From Planctomycetales bacterium (GTDB taxonomy: Bacteria > Planctomycetota > Planctomycetia > Isosphaerales > Isosphaeraceae): DNA of 6,883 nt. The stretch covers positions 1 through 6,883 of the forward strand of contig DAHZZC010000078.1 of NCBI GenBank assembly GCA_027435495.1, written 5' to 3'. The position numbers were made by a program, and so were the translations under genes. Shown here in pieces: positions 1 to 5,222 of the stretch (position 1 is the first letter of the stretch; every line of letters starts with the position of its first letter). The notes beneath the pieces are model-generated. The model had not been told where the DNA came from, searched no databases, and was given only the letters and a program-made list of their open reading frames with translations.

Positions 1-2442
1 GATCAACACGCCGTCGTTGCTGTTCGGGATGGCGTACGTGCCGGAGACGTCGGTGCCGATGAAGTTGCCCTCGATGACCTCGGACGAGGCGCCTGAGGTG
101 AGCCAGAGGCCGTTCGATTGGTTACCCGAGATGATGTTGCGGGTGGCGGCGGTGGTCCCGCCGACCGTGTTGCCTGGTGCCCCGGAGAAGAAGACGCCGT
201 TGCCGCCATTGCCCAGGCTGGAGGTCCCGTCCACGTTGGTGCCGATGAAGTCGCCTTCCACGAGGTTGTACGCCGTGCCGGAACCGGAGAAGGCGACGCC
301 ATTGTTGACGTTGTTCGAGATGACGTTTCGGGTCGCGGCGGTGGTCCCGCCGATCAGGTTGTACTGGGCCCCGTTGGTGATCACGACCCCGTGGCCGACG
401 TTGCCGAAGGAATGGTTGAAGGAGTCGTGCGCGAGTCGGCCCGTGGGGTCGGTCCCGATGAGGTCACCCGAGACGATGTTGTTGGTCGTGCCGGAGTCGG
501 TGATCAGCACGCCCTGCTGGGCGTTGGCCGAGATCACGTTCGACGTCCCGCCGATGGTGTTGGAGGTGGCCCCGCCCAGGATCTCCACGCCGTTGGCCCC
601 GTTCGCCAGGTCGTTGCCGGCCGCGCCGAGGCCGATCCAGTTCCCCTCGACCGTGTTGTACGAGGCCCCGGCGAAGGCGATTACGACACCGTTGTTGGAG
701 TTGCCCGAGATGATGTTGCCCGCGCCGGCGGTGGCGCCGCCGATGGTGTTGTACTGGGCTCCCGAGGTGATATCGACGCCGTTAAAGCCGTTGGGCAGGG
801 CGGCATTCCCGGTGATGTCGGTGCCGACGAAATTCCCCTCGACGACGTTGTCGTTCGTGCTCGCTCCGGTGATGTAGACGCCCCACTGGGTATTGCCCGA
901 GATGACGTTGCGGGCGGCGGCGGTGTTCCCGCCGATCGTGTTGCTCGACGACCCGCCCTCGATCCAGACGCCCGAGAGATTGGCCAGTCCACCGGTCCCG
1001 TCGGCATTCGTGCCGATGAGGTTACCCTCAACGGTGGCGTCGCTCGCGGTAAGAATCCAGACACCGTAGTTGCTGTTGCCGGAGATGAGGTTGCCCGCGC
1101 CGGGGGTGGTCCCTCCGATGATATCCTGGTTCGTCCCATACTGGATCGTCACGCCGTTGCGACCGTTAGGCAGGGGGTAGGTGCCGCTGACCGCGGTACC
1201 GATGAAGTTGCCCTCGACGAGGTTGCTCCCGCCGCTGCTGGTGATCTGGACACCGTCGCCGAGGTTGCCGGAGATGATGTTACGTGCGGCCGATGTGGTT
1301 CCTCCGACGATGTTCCCGGAGGCCCCGTAGGCGATCTCGACGCCGTCGTCGTTACCCAGCGATCGACCGTCGGTACCGAGGGCTGTGGTGCCACCGGTGT
1401 TGGTGCCGATGAAATTCCCCTCGACGACGTTCCCCGTCGTCCCGGCGTTGGAAATGTACACCCCGTAAACCCCGTTGCCGGAGATGACGTTGGCCGACCC
1501 GGCGACGATTCCTCCGACCGTGTTGTCCGAGGCGCCGTTGGCGATGAGCAGGCCGATATCGCCGTTACCCAGGGCGACGGCGCCGGTCTTGTCGGTACCG
1601 ATATCGTTGCCCTCGACGACGTTCCCCGTTGTGCCCGCGTCGGAGAGCTCCACGCCGTAGAGCGAATTGCCCGAGATGAGGTCGCTGCTGATCGTGTTGT
1701 TCGTCGCGCCGTCGAAGACGACGACGCCGATGGTGTTGCCCAGGGCATGGGTGCCGGTCGAGTCGGTGCCGATGTTGTTGGCCGTGACGAGAGCGTCTGT
1801 TGTTCCGTCGATTTCGACGCCGTCGCTGTTGGCCGAGATGGTGTTTCCCTCGACGATGGACCCGGTCGCGTTGCTGGTGAGCTGGACGCCGAAGCCGCCG
1901 TTGCCGGCCGCGGCGTTGCCGGCGCCGTTGACGCCGATGAAATCGCCGCTGATCTGGTCGTGAGCCCCGTCGACCAGGATGCCGCCGCTACCAAAGGAGT
2001 CGACCACGAATCCCTCGACCTCGCTGCCCGCGGCCGAGCTGGTCAGTTGCAGACCGACGGCCGAGTAGCCCGCGTTGGCCCCATTGAGCACGACGCCCGG
2101 CGTGGCGTTCGGCAGGGTTCCGAGCAGGTGGACGGGCTGCGTGATGGTGGGCAGGGCCGAGTTCAGGTTGATCGTCACCTGCTGGTCGCCGTTGCCGCCG
2201 CTCAACGTGTTGAAATCGAAGACGATTGAGTTCGGGGTGCTGGTCGTGGCTGGCGTGGCGTCGGACGCGACGATCGCCGCGCGAAGGGAGCCCGGGCCGC
2301 TATCGGCGAGGCTAGTGACGCTGAAGGTCGAGAGCACCTGGCGGCCCTCGAGCGACTCGATCTGGAAGCGACGACGGCGCTCCTGCTGGCGAAGAGCGGC
2401 CCGGTCGTTCTTGCGGAGGCTGCGGAACCAGGAGGTAGACAT
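1..2442 (-). CDS. Right-handed beta-helix repeat surface protein, N-terminal 814 codons (3' end outside window)
   Basis: The frame is open from ATG at 2442 to the left edge, so the C-terminus is missing. The start is supported by GAGGA nine bases upstream. Residues 1-25 are basic (RRRR at 22-25) and are followed by FQIESLEGRQVLS (26-38), an LEPR-XLL-like N-terminal motif of planctomycete exported proteins. Next comes a GSLRAAI segment (about 51-57), which resembles the CSLREAI-type opening of bacterial beta-helix proteins. From about residue 165 onward the protein is built of units of roughly 63 residues with recurring elements: GVxI, GAxxNTIGGTTAAxRNVISGN, and VVEGNFIGTDxTGT. Such Asn/Gly/Ile ladders are known to fold as parallel beta-helices (PbH1-like). 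No catalytic site and no hydrophobic signal peptide are visible. An extracellular or cell-surface adhesive or structural role is inferred. It could also be a polysaccharide-binding protein or a degenerate lyase. The family call is firm; the function is not. Confidence 0.9.
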   Translation of the reverse strand, partial: MSTSWFRSLRKNDRAALRQQERRRRFQIESLEGRQVLSTFSVTSLADSGPGSLRAAIVASDATPATTSTPNSIVFDFNTLSGGNGDQQVTINLNSALPTITQPVHLLGTLPNATPGVVLNGANAGYSAVGLQLTSSAAGSEVEGFVVDSFGSGGILVDGAHDQISGDFIGVNGAGNAAAGNGGFGVQLTSNATGSIVEGNTISANSDGVEIDGTTDALVTANNIGTDSTGTHALGNTIGVVVFDGATNNTISSDLISGNSLYGVELSDAGTTGNVVEGNDIGTDKTGAVALGNGDIGLLIANGASDNTVGGIVAGSANVISGNGVYGVYISNAGTTGNVVEGNFIGTNTGGTTALGTDGRSLGNDDGVEIAYGASGNIVGGTTSAARNIISGNLGDGVQITSSGGSNLVEGNFIGTAVSGTYPLPNGRNGVTIQYGTNQDIIGGTTPGAGNLISGNSNYGVWILTASDATVEGNLIGTNADGTGGLANLSGVWIEGGSSSNTIGGNTAAARNVISGNTQWGVYITGASTNDNVVEGNFVGTDITGNAALPNGFNGVDITSGAQYNTIGGATAGAGNIISGNSNNGVVIAFAGASYNTVEGNWIGLGAAGNDLANGANGVEILGGATSNTIGGTSNVISANAQQGVLITDSGTTNNIVSGDLIGTDPTGRLAHDSFNHSFGNVGHGVVITNGAQYNLIGGTTAATRNVISNNVNNGVAFSGSGTAYNLVEGDFIGTNVDGTSSLGNGGNGVFFSGAPGNTVGGTTAATRNIISGNQSNGLWLTSGASSEVIEGNFIGTDVSGTYAIPNSNDGVLI
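55..1938 (-). repeat. Eleven in-frame beta-helix coding repeats of about 63 codons
   Basis: On the plus strand the anchor [g/a/c]ccga[t/c], the reverse complement of the IG or VG codons in NFIGTD, recurs at 55, 241, 454, 631, 823, 1012, 1198, 1405, 1597, 1768 and 1933. Spacings are 165 to 213 bases, all multiples of three, so units are 55 to 71 codons long. Units are diverged in DNA but keep the Gly/Asn/Ile positions, as expected of an old, structurally constrained duplication series. The series continues past the left edge. Confidence 0.85.
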
Positions 2443-2451
2443 GGCGGTAGA

Positions 2452-2456
2452 TCCTC
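2452..2456 (-). promoter_or_regulatory. Ribosome binding site of the beta-helix gene
   Basis: GAGGA on the minus strand lies nine bases before the ATG at 2442. It fixes the start just upstream of the basic LEPR-XLL-like N-terminus. No convincing -35/-10 pair was found in the leader upstream of it. Confidence 0.6.
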
Positions 2457-2850
2457 GATTGCTTGGGAGCGCACCCCTATCGGAGAGGCCGAACGACCGT
2501 CGCCCGACCACCACACCGCATTCGCGGGCTGCTTCAGTTTTCGCCGAGATCGCTGGGTGACGAGAGGCCGATGAGATTGGGCCTCGCGTCTGTCTCGCCC
2601 CACTCAGTGGATTGCCGGATCGCGTCGAGATCAGACACCTCGACCGAAAGTGGAGGATCAAATTCTCGGAAGATTCCGCTGTTGAAATTCCTTGCCGGAG
2701 ATGAGAACGCCGCGGGGCGATCGGATAAAGCGGAGGGACGGAGCGGCCATCGAATCGGAGTCGAACCGGGCGCGAAGAGCGCCGGCGGGATCCGGCGAAT
2801 ACAAAACGCGATCGATCCGACCATCACGGAGGACCGGACCGATCGCCCAT

Positions 2851-2927
2851 GTAGGAGGGAGCTCCAGCTCCCGACCTGGACGAAGCCGAAGGTGCCGCGA
2901 AGATCGCCGGCTGGAGCCGGCTCCTAC
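2851..2927. repeat. REPIN-like element: two inverted REP-type palindromes
   Basis: The left half starts with GTAGGA (2851-2856) and then has a perfect hairpin, GGGAGCT-CC-AGCTCCC (2857-2872). The right half, read on the opposite strand from 2927, also starts with GTAGGA and then has GCCGGCT-CC-AGCCGGC (2921-2906). The two 24-base arms match at 18 positions. All six differences fall inside the hairpin stems and are compensated, so both stems stay fully paired. The 29 bases between the arms are unstructured by eye. A GTAG-type head plus palindrome, arranged as an inverted pair, is the known organisation of REP/REPIN sequences mobilised by RAYT (TnpA-REP, Y1) transposases. No such transposase is in the window. 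Confidence 0.7.
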
Positions 2928-2974
2928 TCGCCGACGATCCTGGACGGGAATGAGGTTGTTGGCCTCGCGGTGCC

Positions 2975-2986
2975 AGGATCGATCCT
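2975..2986. other. 12-base perfect palindrome downstream of the sigma-factor stop
   Basis: AGGATCGATCCT lies 10 bases past the sigma-factor stop codon on the minus strand. It has no loop and no T-tract, so it is a poor intrinsic terminator. It may be chance or a protein site. Together with the REPIN-like hairpins that follow, it could slow transcription leaving the sigma gene. Confidence 0.3.
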
Positions 2987-2996
2987 CCGGGGTGGA

Positions 2997-4718
2997 TCAA
3001 TTTGCCCGGTTCGGGCCGCCCGTCGGCCTCGACGAGGATCGGCGAGGCGCGGTCTCGATGTCCTCCTCACGCTCGGGCTCGGGGGCCGAACGGACCGGCC
3101 TGCTGACCTCGCTGCGGGCGTCGTCTGCTTCGGGCTCCTCGCGTGCCGGCCTGCTACTGTTGCGACGCCTCGCCGAGGGCTGGGGCGAATGGTCGTCGGG
3201 CTCGGGGGCCGCTCGACGCGTCCGGGCCGAGGTTCGGGGCGCGACGGGCGGTGTCGGCTCAGCAACCGGGGTGACATCGCCGTGGTACGAATTCTCGATG
3301 GGAGGTTGGCCAGCCGCGCGATTCGGGACCTGATCCGGACGCTGGCGCTGGTCCAGCCGTCGAATCGAGACGGCTGGCGAATCGAGACGGTTCTGCAGCG
3401 CGGTCAGCCGACGCTCCAGCTCGGCGACACGCCCTTCGAGCGATGGGGGCGCGGCGAAGCCGCCCGCTCCCCCCATAACCCCGGAAATTACATGGGGGAG
3501 CGTCACCGCTGGCGGCGGGGCCGGGGCGACGGGCGGCGCGCCCGGCGGACGGTCCGGTACCGCCACATCCAGCGACGGCGGGGCCGGTGGTCGGGGCGCG
3601 GCCGGCGGCGGGACGGACCGAATCTCCACGGCGGCCAAACCGGGCGGCACGACTGGCCGGTTGCTGCCGAGAGCCTCAAGGATCCGGTCGAGCTTCCTCT
3701 CAAGGGCGTCGAGGCGGTCGTCCCGCGACGAGCCCCGGCCGGGCCGATCACGACGCTCGACCTTCTCCTCGACGACCTCGGGACGGGCGTCCGACGAAGG
3801 CGGCGTTCGGGGACGGGCGCCCCGGTCCGGCGTCTGGGCCAGCACGCCGACGCCCGTCGACACAACAGCGACCGAGGCGACCGCATAAGCGACGCCCTTG
3901 ACTTTGGCGAACAACATGGCGTTCAGGGCTCCCTGGGTGAGCGTGACGACCGGCGCCGCCGCGGCGCCGGCCAGAGACGTGCCGGCCGCGACCCGAGCCG
4001 CGGCCGTGATGGTGACCTCCGCCAGAGTCGGCGGGATCAGGACGGCGCGGGTCGGCCGCGCCAGGATCGCGAGCGTCGAGGCCGAGGGCGCCAGCCCTCG
4101 TCGGGCGAGCCGGTCGCGGAGCAGTCCTCGCGCCCGGGCCAGGCGGCTCGAAAGCGTTCCCTCGGAGATGCCGAGCCGGACCGCCGCCGACCTTCGCGAA
4201 AGGCCGTCCAGCTCGCAGAGGATCACCGGCCCGCGATAGGCGGCCGGGAGCCGGGCCAGCTCCTCGTCGACGATCGCGCGCAGCTCGTCGCGAGCGTGGG
4301 AATTGTCGGGCGGGGCGACGGCGTCGGCCGGGAGCGACGCCTTCCGCTCGCGGGCACGTCGGCGGTCGTCGCGATGGCGGGCGTCGCGGGCCGTTCGTAA
4401 GGCGACCCCATGCAGCCAGCTCGCCAGTTGCTCCGGCCGGGCGATCCATCGGGCTTTCCGCGCCAGGATCAGAAAGGTCGCCTGAAACGCATCCTCGGCC
4501 TCGTGCCGATTGCCCAGCACGCGACGGCAAACGCCCAGGACCATGGGACCATGCCGCTCGACCATCGCCGCAAACGCTGCCTCGGCCGACTCGCCGCGTC
4601 CGCCGTCCACGAACCGGCCAAGCAGCTCGGCGTCATCCAGCGACCCCAACGTCCCGAAGCGAAAGAGCCCTTCGAGCCCCTTCCAGACGTCTCGCGCCGA
4701 TCCCGATCCGGTCGCCAT
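2997..4718 (-). CDS. Planctomycete ECF RNA polymerase sigma factor with transmembrane C-terminal extension
   Basis: The protein has 573 residues. It directs RNA polymerase to specific promoters. Sigma region 2 spans about 47-115 and includes HGPMVLGVCRRVLGN, the DAFQATF segment and WLHGVA. Sigma region 4 spans about 146-205, with helix-turn-helix residues RRSAAVRLGISEGTLSSRL. Next come an Ala-rich linker and a predicted membrane helix (about 275-294), preceded by AKVK. The tail of about 280 residues is Pro/Arg-rich with two short coiled-coil-like heptads (DRLDALERKLDRILEAL, 334-350; LEGRVAELERRLTALQNRL, 427-445). Typical ECF factors have about 180-200 residues, so two thirds of this protein is extension. 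The start at 4718 was chosen for GGGAGG seven bases upstream and because known relatives begin just before the L-F-x-x-G-T segment. The frame stays open to 5036, but that part looks non-coding. No separate anti-sigma gene is adjacent, so the extension may serve in cis for membrane tethering. Target genes are unknown. Confidence 0.93.
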   Translation of the reverse strand: MATGSGSARDVWKGLEGLFRFGTLGSLDDAELLGRFVDGGRGESAEAAFAAMVERHGPMVLGVCRRVLGNRHEAEDAFQATFLILARKARWIARPEQLASWLHGVALRTARDARHRDDRRRARERKASLPADAVAPPDNSHARDELRAIVDEELARLPAAYRGPVILCELDGLSRRSAAVRLGISEGTLSSRLARARGLLRDRLARRGLAPSASTLAILARPTRAVLIPPTLAEVTITAAARVAAGTSLAGAAAAPVVTLTQGALNAMLFAKVKGVAYAVASVAVVSTGVGVLAQTPDRGARPRTPPSSDARPEVVEEKVERRDRPGRGSSRDDRLDALERKLDRILEALGSNRPVVPPGLAAVEIRSVPPPAAPRPPAPPSLDVAVPDRPPGAPPVAPAPPPAVTLPHVISGVMGGAGGFAAPPSLEGRVAELERRLTALQNRLDSPAVSIRRLDQRQRPDQVPNRAAGQPPIENSYHGDVTPVAEPTPPVAPRTSARTRRAAPEPDDHSPQPSARRRNSSRPAREEPEADDARSEVSRPVRSAPEPEREEDIETAPRRSSSRPTGGPNRAN

Positions 4719-4725
4719 CGACAAA

Positions 4726-4731
4726 CCTCCC
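4726..4731 (-). promoter_or_regulatory. Ribosome binding site of the sigma-factor gene
   Basis: GGGAGG on the minus strand sits seven bases before the ATG at 4718. It decides between this start and an in-frame ATG 318 bases upstream that lacks family similarity. Confidence 0.7.
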
Positions 4732-4791
4732 GCGTCTCCGCTCTCACGCCTTCTACCTCTTTCTGGGTCCCGATCGGTTGGCGCGTCCCAC

Positions 4792-4806
4792 TTTTCCCGG
4801 GGAAAA
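4792..4806. promoter_or_regulatory. Candidate operator: 15-base palindrome upstream of the sigma gene
   Basis: TTTTCCC-G-GGGAAAA has perfect 7-base arms around one central base, 74 bases before the sigma start. The symmetry is that of a dimeric regulator site, or of a small leader hairpin if it is transcribed. No regulator is identified. Confidence 0.35.
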
Positions 4807-5042
4807 ATCGAAATGCCCGATCGACCCATCTTCCCCCGACCTCTCGGCGCGGGGCAACAGCGAGGACCAAACGATTCCGACCGGGCCCCACCATCTTCGT
4901 CCGGCGATCGGCATCGACCCACGGAGGTCTCATCAAAGGGGGCTTTACGGCCGTTATGCAACCGCTGGTAGGTCCGATGATTCCTTGCTGGAAGCGCTTT
5001 CCTGCCGAGGTACGTATAGTCGCGACGAGACATCATCGGCCG

Positions 5043-5070
5043 ATTATCTGACCGGAAAACCGAAAATCAA
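5043..5070 (-). promoter_or_regulatory. Candidate promoter reading toward the sigma factor
   Basis: On the minus strand, TTGATT (5070-5065) is followed after 16 bases by GATAAT (5048-5043), matching the housekeeping consensus at 4 of 6 and 5 of 6 positions. It would give a long leader of roughly 320 bases before the sigma start. The 10-base palindrome ATCGGCCGAT (5035-5044) overlaps its -10 box and the expected start point. This is a pattern match only, and planctomycete promoters are poorly characterised. Confidence 0.3.
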
Positions 5071-5090
5071 AAACCCACCCGGCACACCAC

Positions 5091-5118
5091 TTGCATCACC
5101 TAGTAGTACACCAATAAG
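5091..5118 (+). promoter_or_regulatory. Weak candidate promoter for the repeat-protein gene
   Basis: TTGCAT (5091-5096), a 16-base spacer and AATAAG (5113-5118) match consensus at 3 and 4 of 6 positions. It lies about 105 bases before the start codon and back to back with the minus-strand candidate promoter. Chance occurrence is quite possible. Confidence 0.2.
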
Positions 5119-5162
5119 CGATTGCCTCCCCAATCGAATGAGGCGGCTCCTTCCGGGATCAA

Positions 5163-5178
5163 GCGTCCGCCAGGACGC
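5163..5178 (+). other. Small hairpin in the leader of the repeat-protein gene
   Basis: GCGTCC-GCCA-GGACGC forms a perfect 6-base-pair stem with a four-base loop, 44 bases upstream of the start codon and 30 bases before the ribosome binding site. It has no T-tract, so it is not a terminator. It could stabilise the messenger or be incidental. Confidence 0.35.
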
Positions 5179-5208
5179 ATCAACATACGAGTTTCGGCAC
5201 ACTCCGTC

Positions 5209-5214
5209 GAGGAG
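5209..5214 (+). promoter_or_regulatory. Ribosome binding site of the repeat-protein gene
   Basis: GAGGAG is placed eight bases before the ATG at 5223, a near-ideal arrangement that makes this start and frame secure. Confidence 0.75.
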
Positions 5215-5222
5215 AACCAGTC

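Larger units (their letters stand above)
2443..2996. other. Intergenic region between the sigma-factor and beta-helix genes
   Basis: The gap of 554 bases separates two genes that are both on the minus strand. It holds the REPIN-like element at 2851-2927, a 12-base palindrome just after the sigma stop, and the leader of the beta-helix gene. Frames open through it on both strands have no recognisable protein similarity and no ribosome binding site I trust. The length suggests that the beta-helix gene has its own promoter rather than reading through from the sigma gene, but I could not locate it. Confidence 0.7.
4719..5222. other. Divergent intergenic region between the sigma factor and the repeat-protein gene
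   Basis: These 504 bases separate two divergently transcribed genes. Around 5040-5120 the sequence is visibly richer in A/T than its surroundings, which suits a promoter zone. It contains weak candidate promoters facing both ways, palindromes at 4792-4806 and 5035-5044, and a small hairpin at 5163-5178. No RNA gene or small protein could be supported. Confidence 0.7.

Noticed and set aside
118..2229. A 703-codon open frame on the plus strand, opposite the beta-helix gene
   Set aside because: Its Asp/Gly/Val/Ala-rich composition is what the GC-rich repeats give when read backwards. The minus-strand frame has the ribosome binding site, the N-terminal motif and the recognisable beta-helix repeats.
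1..2442. Beta-helix protein considered as a pectate lyase or other polysaccharide lyase
   Set aside because: No catalytic Asp/Arg/Lys constellation is recognisable, and the regular Asn/Gly ladder with NFIGTD loops fits a structural repeat protein better.
2534..2827. A possible 97-residue minus-strand protein in the gap between the sigma and beta-helix genes
   Set aside because: There is no convincing ribosome binding site, no recognisable motif, and composition expected of non-coding GC-rich DNA.
2463..4400. A 645-codon open frame on the plus strand, mostly opposite the sigma factor
   Set aside because: The product is Arg/Gly-rich without any recognisable domain, and the opposite strand encodes clear sigma regions 2 and 4.
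4719..5036. A 106-residue N-terminal extension of the sigma factor starting at the in-frame ATG at 5036
   Set aside because: The extension has no similarity to sigma factors and lies upstream of a strong ribosome binding site and start at 4718. It would also cover the candidate operator.
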